Origin: Photobacterium phosphoreum
Lineage (GTDB): Bacteria; Pseudomonadota; Gammaproteobacteria; Enterobacterales; Vibrionaceae
Assembly (NCBI RefSeq): GCF_002954725.1
Contig: NZ_MSCQ01000001.1
Coordinates: forward strand, 1,674,277 to 1,737,174
Reading direction: 5' to 3'
DNA length: 62,898 bases
The notes below the pieces were generated by a model. The model was given only the letters and a program-made list of their open reading frames with translations. It ran no database searches and was not told where the DNA came from. This document shows, one piece after another, positions 49,202 to 60,073 of this stretch (positions are counted from its first letter, which is position 1; every line of letters starts with the position of its first letter). The position numbers and the translations under genes are program-made.

Positions 49202-50521
49202 ATGACCACAGAAAAGAAAAAAATGTCACTAACTGGCCGAGTCATTCTCGGTATGGTTTTAGGTATTCTGACAGGATTTATGATCCGTTCCCTTTTTGCT
49301 GATGTCGCTTTTATTCATGACTATATCGTAAATGGCCTGTTTGATGTCGGCGGTAAAATTTTTATTGCCAGCTTAAAAATGTTAGTTGTTCCTCTGGTTT
49401 TTGTATCACTGGTTTGTGGTACGAGCTCATTAAAAGATTTAGCAACATTAGGCCGTTTAGGCGGAAAAACCTTAGCGTTTTACCTCACCACTACAGCCTT
49501 AGCAATTACCCTTGCACTGACCATGGCGAATATCTTCCAGCCCGGTGCAGGCGCCGATTTAAGTGCAGCTACAACGTTTGCTTCTAAAGATGCACCATCG
49601 CTAGGTAGCGTTATTGTGGGCATGTTCCCAACCAACCCTATCAGTGCTATGGCAAATGGTAATACGCTACAGATTATTGTATTTGCGGTTTTATTTGGTA
49701 TTGCAATCAGTGCAGCAGGTAAACCAGGTGAACGTTTAGCGGCAGTATTTGCCGATTTAAATGAAGTGATCATGAAGCTGGTTGCATTATTGATGAATAT
49801 TGCCCCATACGGTGTGTTCTTCTTGATGGCTAAATTGTTCACAGGCTTAGGCTTAGACGCTATCTATAGCTTAATTAATTACTTCTTAGTCTTAGTCGCT
49901 GCACTGTTGTTCCATGCTTTAGTGACTTACAGTGTGATGCTAAAAGCGTTTACGGGTTTAAGCCCAATTACCTTCTTCAAGAAAATGGAAGATGCGGTGA
50001 TGTTTGCGTTCTCAACCGCATCATCAAATGCAACTATTCCAGTTACGATGGAAACTGCAACTAAGCGTTTAGGCGTTAATAACAAGATTGCGTCATTTAC
50101 CGTTCCACTAGGCGCAACCATTAATATGGATGGCACTGCAATCATGCAGGGTGTGGCAACGGTATTTATTGCCCAAGCGTTTAATATTGACCTCACCATG
50201 AATGACTACATCATGGTTATTCTAACAGCTACGTTAGCATCAGTGGGTACAGCGGGTGTTCCTGGTGTTGGTCTAATTATGCTAGCGATGGTGCTTAACC
50301 AAGTGGGTCTACCTGTTGAAGGTATCGCGCTAATTATGGGTGTTGACCGTCTACTGGATATGATCCGTACTGCGGTTAACATTACGGGTGATAGCGTTGT
50401 AACCTGTATTGTGGCTAAATCTGAAGGTGAAATGGATATTGCGCGTTTCAACGATCCACTAGCTGCAACAGAAGATGAAGCGGTTCGTTTCCATCCGAAT
50501 CCTCAACCACAGAAATCATAA
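49202..50521 (+). CDS. DAACS-family dicarboxylate/amino-acid:cation symporter
   Basis: Glutamate-transporter-fold symporter of 439 residues. Conserved features are the SLKMLVVPLVFVSLVCGTSSL helix, the serine-rich hairpin AFSTASSNATIPVTMET, the cation-binding LGATINMDGTAIMQG motif, the VGTAGVPGVGLIM hairpin and RTAVNITGDSVVTCIVAKSEGE. The motifs fit glutamate/aspartate or C4-dicarboxylate uptake; the substrate is not resolved. It belongs to a different DAACS branch from TcyP nearby. Monocistronic, with a terminator 35 bp past the stop. Confidence 0.92.
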   Translation: MTTEKKKMSLTGRVILGMVLGILTGFMIRSLFADVAFIHDYIVNGLFDVGGKIFIASLKMLVVPLVFVSLVCGTSSLKDLATLGRLGGKTLAFYLTTTALAITLALTMANIFQPGAGADLSAATTFASKDAPSLGSVIVGMFPTNPISAMANGNTLQIIVFAVLFGIAISAAGKPGERLAAVFADLNEVIMKLVALLMNIAPYGVFFLMAKLFTGLGLDAIYSLINYFLVLVAALLFHALVTYSVMLKAFTGLSPITFFKKMEDAVMFAFSTASSNATIPVTMETATKRLGVNNKIASFTVPLGATINMDGTAIMQGVATVFIAQAFNIDLTMNDYIMVILTATLASVGTAGVPGVGLIMLAMVLNQVGLPVEGIALIMGVDRLLDMIRTAVNITGDSVVTCIVAKSEGEMDIARFNDPLAATEDEAVRFHPNPQPQKS

Positions 50522-50555
50522 CAGCGAGTAAAAACTTGCGAACACAACATAATTC

Positions 50556-50581
50556 AAGGGCACGTAATGTGCCCTTTTTTT
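50556..50581 (+). terminator. Terminator after the DAACS gene
   Basis: Eight-bp stem AAGGGCAC / GTGCCCTT with 5-nt loop and a T run on the plus strand. Confidence 0.92.
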
Positions 50582-50604
50582 AGTTTTGAATAGGGTGGGA
50601 GGAT

Positions 50605-51438
50605 TTAATACATTTTAATACAATCCCCACCCTCAATATCTTTTTCTGTTATATATGGCATAAATCGTAAAAATGAATATCTATAAAAACGATACATCAT
50701 GTAGTTATAGCTATAATAAGATGTTCTATAACACCCTAAATTTTCATATTGATTTGTACCAATAATTTTTTTTGTTTCTTCTTTTTCTAGCCAGTCACAA
50801 AAATGATTAAGATCATTAATCATTTCCTTACATTCATCTATTGCTCTTTCTAAATGCCGACTAAAATCAATATCAATAAATATTTTATGTTGTTTAGTTC
50901 GTTCTAAATAGAATAGATCTTGTTGGACTCTGAATAACATTGATGTTGGCTTAGATAAACATCTCATATATTTAGAACTATTACTATCCCTTAAAGAACG
51001 AAGCAGTATATCTTTGAATTTGTGATTTTTTTCACACATATTCCCATCATAATTCAATGTATTAGAAAGATTCATTTTAATAATAGCAATCTCGATTAGT
51101 ATATGAGTAGCTTCTTTTCTACGAGATTTAAACTCATTGACATGTGATGTTAGTACATAGAAAAAAGAGCCAGATAAAATACCAAGACTAATATTGGTTA
51201 TATATCTATCTAATAACTGATCTTTCTGAAAAAACAATGGAATGATTAGAGAACTAAAAAAGCATATCCAAATACCAAACGGAATTGTTCGTAAAAAGGT
51301 ATACATTAATTTTACTATTCGTTTAGTTTGTTTAGATAAATTAACTAAGTGAAATAAACAAAATAATAATAAAAAGAAAATTGATAATGATAAAGGATTA
51401 AGAATAATCAAGATAATATAAGGTAAAGATGTAATCAT
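50605..51438 (-). CDS. Orphan membrane protein of unknown function
   Basis: A 277-residue protein I do not recognise. Three likely membrane helices lie in the first 105 residues (IILIILNPLSLSIFFLLLFC about 8-28; IPFGIWICFFSSLIIPLFF about 52-70; ISLGILSGSFFYVLTSHV about 83-100). The rest is a soluble, cysteine- and tyrosine-containing region (FIDIDFSRHLERAIDECKEM; YYSYNYMMYRFYRYSFLRF). It is very AT-rich, uses rare codons, stands alone, and its upstream flank holds a copy of the repeat found beside the other orphan membrane gene. Acquisition by transfer is inferred. Confidence 0.65.
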   Translation of the reverse strand: MITSLPYIILIILNPLSLSIFFLLLFCLFHLVNLSKQTKRIVKLMYTFLRTIPFGIWICFFSSLIIPLFFQKDQLLDRYITNISLGILSGSFFYVLTSHVNEFKSRRKEATHILIEIAIIKMNLSNTLNYDGNMCEKNHKFKDILLRSLRDSNSSKYMRCLSKPTSMLFRVQQDLFYLERTKQHKIFIDIDFSRHLERAIDECKEMINDLNHFCDWLEKEETKKIIGTNQYENLGCYRTSYYSYNYMMYRFYRYSFLRFMPYITEKDIEGGDCIKMY

Positions 51439-51588
51439 TTTATGTTTTTACTAGTAATAGTTGACGTAATGTACCATGTGTACTTACAAGAATAACCATT
51501 AAACCTCTTTATTTAACAAAATACATATATATACCCAAAATAATGACTAATTAAGTGCAAACATCACAGAAAAAAATGACACAGCCTA

Positions 51589-51798
51589 CTATCCGTGATC
51601 TACTCACCGCGTGATTGAGCCCAAAAGACGCCAATGAAAATACGCTTGAATCCCACCAGAAGCACTGACTCTACAACGCGAAAACAGTAGATTCCCTATC
51701 TCGTTCATAACCTCACTGTAGGGAATGACGGGGTTGGGTTTGGCATTCACTGTAGAAAATAACGCGATTGACGTTGGCATGCACGGTAGGGAATGACG
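51589..51798 (-). repeat. Diverged inverted copy of the 330-bp repeat
   Basis: Read on the minus strand, this carries the same two blocks as the array at 13.3-14.4 kb: the ATTCCCTA...TAGGGAAT palindrome (51690-51728) and, at 51589-51633, the block GGCTCAATCACGCGGTGAGT followed by AGATCACGGATAG. The middle of the unit is much shorter and unrelated, and an extra CATTCCCTA half-palindrome lies at 51786-51798. It shows the element is dispersed and modular. Confidence 0.82.
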
Positions 51799-51952
51799 AG
51801 TGAAAGGCTTGCCATTTACTCATGCTTTTTTCAAATCAATAACAAAAATATGACTCGCAGTCTCATCTATAACATCGAGTGATAAATAAATAACACAACA
51901 AGTGATAAAATTATCGTTAAATAACCCCATACAGAATAAGTTGAGAGACAAC

Positions 51953-52510
51953 ATGACTGAATTTGAAAAGATGTTGGCAGGCAAAGACTTTGATGCGGGC
52001 TCAGATTGTATTGAACGTATTCGTCAACATGCTTTAAATCTATTGCAGACTATTAACCAAAATACAGACGACTCTCAACGTAATGAGCTATTTCAACAGT
52101 TAATGGGCACTATTTCACCATCAAGTATTGTCCGCTCACCATTTTATTGTGAGTTTGGTAAAACGATCTCGATTGGAGAAAATACTTACATCAACATGAA
52201 TGTCACCATGTTAGATGGTGCTAAAATTACGATTGGTAACAATGTTTTAATTGGCCCAAATACACAATTTTACTGTGCTAGTCATGACTTAAACTATCGC
52301 AATCGCCGCAACTGGGCAACCATCTGGGATTCGATTACAATTGAAAATGATGTATGGGTGGGTGGCAATGTGGTGATCAACCAAGGTGTGACCATTGGCG
52401 CGCGCTCTGTTATTGCGGCTAACTCGGTGGTTAATTGCGATGTACCACCGGATTCTCTTTATGGTGGTACACCAGCGAAATTAATCAGAGTGATTCACGA
52501 AAACCAATAA
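51953..52510 (+). CDS. Maltose/galactoside-type O-acetyltransferase
   Basis: Acetyl-CoA-dependent sugar O-acetyltransferase of the left-handed beta-helix class, about 185 residues like E. coli Maa. N-terminal Mac domain (MTEFEKMLAGKDFDAGSDCI), then hexapeptide repeats (ISIGENTYINMNVTMLDGAK, ITIGNNVLIGPNTQFYCASH with the catalytic His) and DVWVGGNVVINQGVTIG, ending YGGTPAKLIR. I use the ATG at 51953 because the Mac domain begins there; an in-frame start 51 bp upstream is weaker. No sugar operon surrounds it. Confidence 0.88.
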   Translation: MTEFEKMLAGKDFDAGSDCIERIRQHALNLLQTINQNTDDSQRNELFQQLMGTISPSSIVRSPFYCEFGKTISIGENTYINMNVTMLDGAKITIGNNVLIGPNTQFYCASHDLNYRNRRNWATIWDSITIENDVWVGGNVVINQGVTIGARSVIAANSVVNCDVPPDSLYGGTPAKLIRVIHENQ

Positions 52511-52571
52511 CCTACCTGCGTTTTCTAAGAATATTAGCAGATCTGATTCACTATAAGGTTTTAAGTATCGT

Positions 52572-52595
52572 AATACCGCCACTATAAGCGGTATT
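52572..52595. terminator. Hairpin after the acetyltransferase gene
   Basis: Eight-bp stem AATACCGC / GCGGTATT with an 8-nt loop between convergent genes; T tract weak. Confidence 0.55.
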
Positions 52596-52610
52596 TAATA
52601 TCAAATGCTC

Positions 52611-52973
52611 TTATTCAGCTAAAAATGGCATAAATGTTCGCAACAATAAAACAAAAAAAACACCCAAACCTAAAATAATATATGAATTTTGCTTAAACTG
52701 TTCTCGATAACGATCAACGATAAAAACACGAACATATAGAAAAATAATACTCACCATTAAGAGTATTGGAATTTCAATCAGATGGCTCAAACTTTGATGT
52801 CCATATCCAACAGAAGCCAAGAAAGTCCAAACCAATAGCAATACTATAGGTAAACAAATATCACTCCAATAAAGCGCATTCCTTCTTTTCACATAAACCC
52901 AAGCTAAAGATGCTAAACTTGCATAACCAAACAAAATCAAACCAAAAATCAATAAACCGTCAATAACTAACAC
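52611..52973 (-). CDS. Small hypothetical membrane protein
   Basis: About 120 residues, nearly all hydrophobic, with four likely helices (IDGLLIFGLILFGYASLASL; ICLPIVLLLVWTFLASVGY; IEIPILLMVSIIFLYVRVF; YIILGLGVFFVLLLRTFM). I recognise no family. The listed start is GTG and the AGAGG beside it is too close to serve it, so the true start may lie a few codons inside (a TTG at codon 8). Function unknown. Confidence 0.6.
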   Translation of the reverse strand: MLVIDGLLIFGLILFGYASLASLAWVYVKRRNALYWSDICLPIVLLLVWTFLASVGYGHQSLSHLIEIPILLMVSIIFLYVRVFIVDRYREQFKQNSYIILGLGVFFVLLLRTFMPFLAE

Positions 52974-53195
52974 CTCTGAAAAACACCTGTAATTCGCACT
53001 TCAAGTTTCTATTCATACCCAAAGTACCAATTGCGTCGTATTTTGATAAATTGTATGCATGAATAATAAATCACGTTTGTAATAAACCACAATACGCATT
53101 TAATAATATTTAGCACCATATACAATCAACAACAACGCATGCTTTTCATCTCGCTACCTCAAGACGCGAAACTAACCCACCGCAGGCGATCAATC

Positions 53196-54113
53196 TTAGT
53201 TGTTGTGCACTACTTTTAAAGCTGAACGCCGCTTGAAAATACCTTTTGGTACTTTAGTCAATAAAATACCCACAAGAAGAGGCAGCATCATGAGCAATGA
53301 TTGTTGAGACAACGCCTCACCATTGATATAGCTAGAAATCAGTAACGCCACTACAGGGAAAATCAGAAAGCATATAGACGCTTGAAAGGGGGTTGATACC
53401 TGCACCAGTTTGAAATACGCAACAATACCGCCAACACTCGCCACAAAGCCAAGGTAAACAACGGCTGACATTGAATCCCACGTGAATGCTTCAACGTTTA
53501 CGTTTTCACTCACAGCTGAAACTGCAAATAAAAATAGCGAAGCGATGAAGCTCGGTAGTGCGTTGTAAGTTAGCACTTCAATGCCTTTGCAGTGCTTTTG
53601 AACTAACACATACATAATAGCGTGCATAGCAACAGCAACACCTAAGCAAACAGTACCAATAAGATAATCATCGCTGCCCATTTGCATTTCATTTGCAAGA
53701 ATTAAACACAAGCTAACAACAGCTGTAATTAACCCCAATATTTGATGCTTTGCCAATCTTAAACTCAAAAACAGACCTGACATTAACATTACTGCGACGG
53801 GCATATTGGCGAAGATTATTGATGCTAAACCAGACGATATGTATTGCTCGCCAAAGATCATCAGCGTAAATGGAATCGCGAAGTACATCAGTGCGACAAT
53901 AAACAACCATCGACGCTTACCTTTAGGAAATAACAATGGTTGGTTGAGGATTTTTGCCAATACCACGAGTAAAGGGGCTGCCAGTAAAAAACGTAGCGCG
54001 GTGGCAAAAATAGGGGGAATAGAATTCAATGCGACTTCCATAGCGAACCAAGTGGTTCCCCAAATTAAGCAAACAGAAACAAAAAGAAAGATAGTGAGTA
54101 GCTTTGAATTCAT
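53196..54113 (-). CDS. EamA/DMT-family transporter
   Basis: Drug/metabolite-type exporter of 305 residues with ten hydrophobic helices in two EamA repeats. The N-terminal VCLIWGTTWFAMEVALNSIPP and FATALRFLLAAPLL, and in the second half ASVGGIVAYFKLVQ, are typical of the family. Substrates of such proteins vary (amino acids, metabolites) and none is indicated. GAGGGA precedes the ATG. No regulator adjoins it. Confidence 0.9.
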   Translation of the reverse strand: MNSKLLTIFLFVSVCLIWGTTWFAMEVALNSIPPIFATALRFLLAAPLLVVLAKILNQPLLFPKGKRRWLFIVALMYFAIPFTLMIFGEQYISSGLASIIFANMPVAVMLMSGLFLSLRLAKHQILGLITAVVSLCLILANEMQMGSDDYLIGTVCLGVAVAMHAIMYVLVQKHCKGIEVLTYNALPSFIASLFLFAVSAVSENVNVEAFTWDSMSAVVYLGFVASVGGIVAYFKLVQVSTPFQASICFLIFPVVALLISSYINGEALSQQSLLMMLPLLVGILLTKVPKGIFKRRSALKVVHNN

Positions 54114-54350
54114 AGTGATCCCTCATTAATAATAGCTGTAAATCATTGCAGTGTGGCGCAATAATAATGTATTACAGTATAGAGATATTATTAGGGAAAT
54201 AAATTCCATTTACATCTATAATTGAGATTGTATATAGAAAATAAATCTATAATTAAACAATTAACTATAAAAAACACCTATGAAACTTGATATCAAGAAA
54301 TCCATTATTCTTTACAAGGTCTACTTTTACAGAGGGATAGTTGACACAAT

Positions 54351-54497
54351 ATGGCAGTGTACAAGTTCATTAAGCCACAACAGATCTAGCATATATTGAA
54401 TGAAATAGAACGTTGTAAACACCCCACCCAACGACAGCCTAAGTTATCTATTAAATCAAAGTCCGTCCTTAAATGGTTAAGAAAAGCAGCAACATGA
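54351..54497 (+). pseudogene. Decayed small ORF with an in-frame TAG
   Basis: Reading from ATG at 54351 gives MAVYKFIKPQQI, then TAG at 54387, then an open frame to TGA at 54497 (HILNEIERCKHPTQRQPKLS ... WLRKAAT). The second part is basic and looks protein-like, and a terminator-like hairpin follows within 12 bp on the plus strand. This is consistent with a small gene of about 48 codons inactivated by one nonsense change, or with chance. I do not recognise the family. Confidence 0.35.
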
Positions 54498-54508
54498 AAA
54501 TAGTCAAT

Positions 54509-54531
54509 AAAGGGTACCTTATGTACCCTTT
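54509..54531. terminator. Terminator hairpin between the decayed ORF and the nucleotidase gene
   Basis: Nine-bp stem AAAGGGTAC / GTACCCTTT with loop CTTAT. It lies 46 bp beyond the nucleotidase stop (minus strand) and 12 bp beyond the decayed plus-strand ORF, so it could serve either. Confidence 0.72.
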
Positions 54532-54576
54532 TGTAATGTACTTAACATCATTCAACCAGCAAACACACTGGATGAA

Positions 54577-56367
54577 TTAGTGCGTATTACGCATTAAATC
54601 AGCTTCTGTTAATGCCGCAGTATTGGTGTAACGGCCATTTTCAATACTTGGTAATGCAACCTTGCCGCTATTAACTAATTGAGCGATACGTTGTTGATCA
54701 GCTTTAGAGGTTGATAAGCCAATAACCGACCAATCATTTTCAGTTTTACCTGTAATATGGCCTTTTTTAACATCACGAATATAACGCATAGTCAGTTGAC
54801 GAACCGTGCCGGCTTCAGTGCCGTAATGGGCTTTTGAATCAAAAAGCTCCTTAAATTTATGGCCTTCAAGTACCCCACCTTTTTTCATTAAATGTCCCAT
54901 ACGGTAGCTATTCATGCCTAAATTAATAGTTTGCGCATCCGTAATCGGTTTACCATTCATTTTAAGATTGGTAATACGATGACCTGCCGCTTGGGTTAAA
55001 TCAATTTGATAAGTGACGCCACCGAAAATATCGTGGGTACTGTATTTTGATGAGCGACGTTTAGCGTCAAAGCTGTAAGTTAGATCATTAGGTTTTACAC
55101 TATTGAAATACCCCGCCGACCATTCCATATAGGCTTTTAAATCTTTACCCGTCATTTCATAAACGGTGTATTCGCCGCCAGCATATTCATAGTTAAAATT
55201 AATATCTTTAACTTTAATATCGCCCACAGGCAATGATGGATTCATATTATCAAGGTGAACTGCAATAACATTGGCTTGCGGAGCAAAATAAAAACCCACC
55301 TCTTGGAAAAGTGACGTTAACCCTGTGTCATGCAATTGGCTTTCAGGAATACCTTTAATCGTATTGTGCGGTACAAGATCTTGCCCCTCTAATTGACCAA
55401 TAACCTTATTAGCGTCTTGCTGGAGCTTGTGATGATAAGGCTTAAAGATAGTTTCCATGGTTGGATCTGATGGTAATTTATTCATATTATAGGTGAAGCT
55501 ATCTTTACTGATTAACGTATATTTACCCTGATCATCTTTTTTGAAATTCAAATCAATACGGGATAACGCGCGACCATATTTATACGGTTCAGTAATAATA
55601 ACCCCATTAATAACCGCTTTATCGACTTTGACATGCATATGACCCGCAACAATCGCTGCTAACTCTGGGTTAGCACGAGCAATATCCCCCACCCCTGTAT
55701 CAGCAATATTATTTTCATTATCGATACCCATATGAGCCACTAATATTATGGCATCGGTTTTATCTTTAATTTGGGTAATAACTTTTTTAACTTCAATACT
55801 TGGATTACTAAAGGTCAGATCTTGAAGGCGATCACTGCCATTAGCAAAAGCAGCGATCATTGGGGTATCCATACCAATGATGCCAATTTTGATACCTTTA
55901 CGTTCAACAATTTTATAAGACGGCAGAAAAGGAGAGGTCGCATTATGAAAAATATTACCGGCTAGTGGCGTACCATTAAACGTTGTAACGGTATTTTTAA
56001 GTACCTTCAAACCAAAATCAAATTCATGATTACCTAATACATAGGCGTCATACTTCAACTGATTAAAACCTAACATCATTGGGCTAATGGCATCGTTTTT
56101 AAAGGTTTCGATATTATTACCCTGAATCGCATCACCCGCATCGACCAATATAATCTCAGGGTCTTGCTTTCTTAGCTCACCAACTTTGGTCGCTATTTGG
56201 CTTAAACTGCCTGATAAATTAGGTTTATCAGTGGTGTAATCCCAAGGAATAAATCGCCCATGAAGATCCGATGTACCTAAAATTGTAATATCGACTTGCT
56301 CTGCATAAACAGATGGTGAACTTACTAGAAGGGAAAATAATACTGTTTTGTAAATGTTCTTATTCAT
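54577..56367 (-). CDS. Secreted 5'-nucleotidase/metallophosphatase (UshA/CpdB family)
   Basis: Periplasmic nucleotidase of 596 residues. Signal peptide MNKNIYKTVLFSLLVSSPSV with likely cleavage after YA (22). The calcineurin-like domain holds metal ligands Asp34 and His36 (TSDLHGRF), Asp79 (DAGDA), Asn113-His114 (GNHEFDFG), His in AHMG near 212 and the GHMH pair near 243-245. The C-terminal 5'-nucleotidase domain (about 350-560) includes GGEYTVYEMTGKDL and GMNSYRMG. It should free nucleosides from nucleotides or cyclic nucleotides for uptake. Not clearly UshA or CpdB, so no symbol. Monocistronic. Confidence 0.9.
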   Translation of the reverse strand: MNKNIYKTVLFSLLVSSPSVYAEQVDITILGTSDLHGRFIPWDYTTDKPNLSGSLSQIATKVGELRKQDPEIILVDAGDAIQGNNIETFKNDAISPMMLGFNQLKYDAYVLGNHEFDFGLKVLKNTVTTFNGTPLAGNIFHNATSPFLPSYKIVERKGIKIGIIGMDTPMIAAFANGSDRLQDLTFSNPSIEVKKVITQIKDKTDAIILVAHMGIDNENNIADTGVGDIARANPELAAIVAGHMHVKVDKAVINGVIITEPYKYGRALSRIDLNFKKDDQGKYTLISKDSFTYNMNKLPSDPTMETIFKPYHHKLQQDANKVIGQLEGQDLVPHNTIKGIPESQLHDTGLTSLFQEVGFYFAPQANVIAVHLDNMNPSLPVGDIKVKDINFNYEYAGGEYTVYEMTGKDLKAYMEWSAGYFNSVKPNDLTYSFDAKRRSSKYSTHDIFGGVTYQIDLTQAAGHRITNLKMNGKPITDAQTINLGMNSYRMGHLMKKGGVLEGHKFKELFDSKAHYGTEAGTVRQLTMRYIRDVKKGHITGKTENDWSVIGLSTSKADQQRIAQLVNSGKVALPSIENGRYTNTAALTEADLMRNTH

Positions 56368-56611
56368 TAGTTGAATGACTCATCCGTTGATTTAAACCAC
56401 CTATGGCATAAGAGCATAATTATACACAATCAATATATTAATATTCCTATTCTACATAATAATTGTGTGATTTATATTTAGGGATGAGGAAAGACAACAA
56501 ACCGCAAGGAATAATACAAGGTACTAGGTATCAGGGCCGAGGGAAAAGCAATAAACATCATTGCCTTTAATCTCGATAGTCACCTTCTCGAAATATCGAA
56601 ACCTATAACAA

Positions 56612-56628
56612 AGGTCGCTTAACGACCT
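56612..56628 (-). terminator. Short hairpin after the 72-residue ORF
   Basis: AGGTCG-CTTAA-CGACCT, 17 bp beyond the small ORF stop, followed by TTGTT on the minus strand. A modest terminator candidate. Confidence 0.5.
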
Positions 56629-56644
56629 CTATTAAATATTAAAA

Positions 56645-56863
56645 CTAACGTCGTAGCTTACAACAAAATTTATTATACGTATTATTCATTCGACCAATAC
56701 ATTCTTGAGTAGTTATCTCATCTATACGATATTGTGATTTATAATTGTGTAACTCTCGATCTAAAAGATGCAATGTGTTTTCAACGGCTATAGCGGCATG
56801 AGGTTTATTAATAACTATGGTTGTTAGTTGTTTAACTAATTTATCGTGATACTGATGCGGCAT
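56645..56863 (-). CDS. Small hypothetical protein
   Basis: About 72 residues starting MPHQYHDKLVKQLTTIVINK and ending FCCKLRR, basic overall and probably helical, with no recognised family. I use the ATG at 56863, which has AGGGA seven bases upstream, rather than an in-frame start 36 bp earlier. A hairpin follows the stop. The combination of ribosome-binding site and terminator supports a real gene; the function is unknown. Confidence 0.55.
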   Translation of the reverse strand: MPHQYHDKLVKQLTTIVINKPHAAIAVENTLHLLDRELHNYKSQYRIDEITTQECIGRMNNTYNKFCCKLRR

Positions 56864-57165
56864 ATAATCATCCCTAACAAAAAGCTTAAAGGTTACCAAA
56901 GCAGTATTTTACATCTATATTTTATATTTAACGAGCATATATTATAAAAAATATAATAAACATTCGACTTCTTGTAAATATTCCAAACAAAACAAAGATC
57001 GCTTTAAATAAGCTAAAAACAAACGTTAGCCGCACGAACAAAAACAGACCAACAATACATTCACAATAAATCCTGTTTAAAATAAAGGCACGAGGCAAAG
57101 CACTTCATCTCGATACTCGCGACCTAGAAACCTCGTCCCTAAACCCCTCTCTACCTTTCTTCCAT
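56864..57165. other. AT-rich non-coding stretch before serS terminator
   Basis: About 300 bp without a gene. At 57086-57135 it contains a CACGAGGCAAAGCACTTCAT-type word followed by CTCGATACTCGCGACCTAGA; a similar pattern (CTCGATAGTCACCTTCTCGA) lies at 56572-56591. They look like two decayed copies of a short dispersed sequence. Confidence 0.35.
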
Positions 57166-57193
57166 AAAAAAACCCAGCCTTATCGACTGGGTT
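57166..57193 (-). terminator. Terminator after serS
   Basis: Seven-bp stem AACCCAG / CTGGGTT with a 9-nt loop and a run of seven T on the minus strand, about 33 bp past the serS stop. Confidence 0.9.
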
Positions 57194-57225
57194 CTTTAAT
57201 TTAAAGCTTATCGCAGCATCAGTGA

Positions 57226-58548
<1,323 letters not shown>

Positions 58549-58659
58549 TTAATAATCTGAAATGCACGTTATTTAGGCATTTCTTATTAAAATAATGATA
58601 GTTAGAAGGCAACAATAACGAATTGCTGCCAATCACTTAACGATACCCAAAAAGCCTTA

Positions 58660-60000
58660 TTATTGGTAGCGCTTTAGCGGGCTTTTTGCATCTAAAGAAG
58701 CAAGATAATCCAACTTTTCTGATATTTTTATCTCTAAGCCTCTTTTTGAGGGCTGATAATAAACCCGATCACGAATTTCACGCGGTAAATACACCTCGCC
58801 TGGGGCATAAGCTCCAGGTTCATCATGAGCATAACGATAGCCTTCACCATACCCTAACTCTTTCATCAGTTTGGTTGGCGCATTCCGCAAATGTGGCGGC
58901 ACTTCAAAATCAGGAAATTCACGCGCATCAGCTTTCGCCAGATTAAACGCGACATATACCGCATTACTTTTTGCCGCACAGGCTAAGTAAACAATCGCTT
59001 GAGCAATGGCACGTTCACCTTCGTACGCACCCACGCGGGTATAACAATCCCATGCCGACACCGCAACCTGCATCGCACGTGGATCAGCGTTACCGATGTC
59101 TTCAGAGGCTATCGCTAATAACCTGCGAGCAATATAAAGTGGATCACAGCCTGCTTGAAGCATTCTTGCAAACCAATACAATGCACCATCCGCGTTTGAA
59201 CCACGAATCGATTTATGTACCGCTGAAATCATGTCGTACCAAAGATCGCCTTTGTTATCAAACCGAGCAACCTTTTCACCAGTGACTTCTGCTAAAAGCT
59301 CAACCGTAATTTGTTTGATGCCTTTATCATCTTCTTCAGCCATATCAATTAGCTGTTCGAGATAATTCAATGACATTCGCGCATCACCACGGACAAACTC
59401 GGCTAACTGCTGTTTCACTTCATCAACAAACACAAAATTGGTTTCGCTAATGCCGCGTTCTTTATCTATTAAGGCTTGTTCAATCACTTCAAGAATTTCA
59501 TCATCTTCAAGGGATTTTAATTTATACACTCGTGCGCGGGATAATAATGCGTTATTAAGCTCAAACGAGGGATTTTCAGTAGTCGCACCAATAAAGGTGA
59601 CCGTACCATCTTCAATATGTGGCAAAAATGCATCTTGCTGACTTTTATTAAACCGATGGACTTCATCGACAAATAAAATAGTCCGTCTGCCTGCCATTTT
59701 ATTATCACGCGCTTTATCTATTGCAGCGCGAATGTCTTTAATACCGGAAGTAACCGCAGATACTCGCTCAACTTCGGCATTGGCATAATTTGCAGCAACT
59801 TCGGCTAAGGTTGTTTTACCTGTACCTGGTGGTCCCCACAGAATCATCGAATGCAGTTGGCCCGCTTTTAATGCTCGACGTAGTGGCTTACCTTCACCAA
59901 GAATGTGCTGTTGTCCAATGTATTCCTCTACTGTCCTTGGCCGCATTCTTGCCGCCAAGGGTCTAAAATCTGAGGAAAAATCTAGGCTGAAATTACTCAA
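58660..60000 (-). CDS. rarA: Replication-associated recombination protein A
   Basis: AAA+ ATPase related to the clamp loader and Werner-interacting protein, acting at stalled replication forks. 446 residues with Walker [10 protein letters not shown] (about 56-64), Walker B FVDEVHRF, sensor 1 GATTENPSF, and the C-terminal tetramerisation domain ([38 protein letters not shown]). The start codon is TTG, backed by GGGGAG 9 bases upstream. Sits between lolA and serS. Confidence 0.96.
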   Translation of the reverse strand: MSNFSLDFSSDFRPLAARMRPRTVEEYIGQQHILGEGKPLRRALKAGQLHSMILWGPPGTGKTTLAEVAANYANAEVERVSAVTSGIKDIRAAIDKARDNKMAGRRTILFVDEVHRFNKSQQDAFLPHIEDGTVTFIGATTENPSFELNNALLSRARVYKLKSLEDDEILEVIEQALIDKERGISETNFVFVDEVKQQLAEFVRGDARMSLNYLEQLIDMAEEDDKGIKQITVELLAEVTGEKVARFDNKGDLWYDMISAVHKSIRGSNADGALYWFARMLQAGCDPLYIARRLLAIASEDIGNADPRAMQVAVSAWDCYTRVGAYEGERAIAQAIVYLACAAKSNAVYVAFNLAKADAREFPDFEVPPHLRNAPTKLMKELGYGEGYRYAHDEPGAYAPGEVYLPREIRDRVYYQPSKRGLEIKISEKLDYLASLDAKSPLKRYQ

Positions 60001-60073
60001 TATAATGACTCCCCTAAGACAGAAAAAGGTGGCTCATTCGCCACCTTTTAATAATAATTAAATAAAATAACAA

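Noticed and set aside
54114..54576. Insertion-sequence remnant between the EamA and nucleotidase genes
   Set aside because: No terminal inverted repeats, target duplication or transposase motif could be found; only the decayed small ORF and a terminator are visible.
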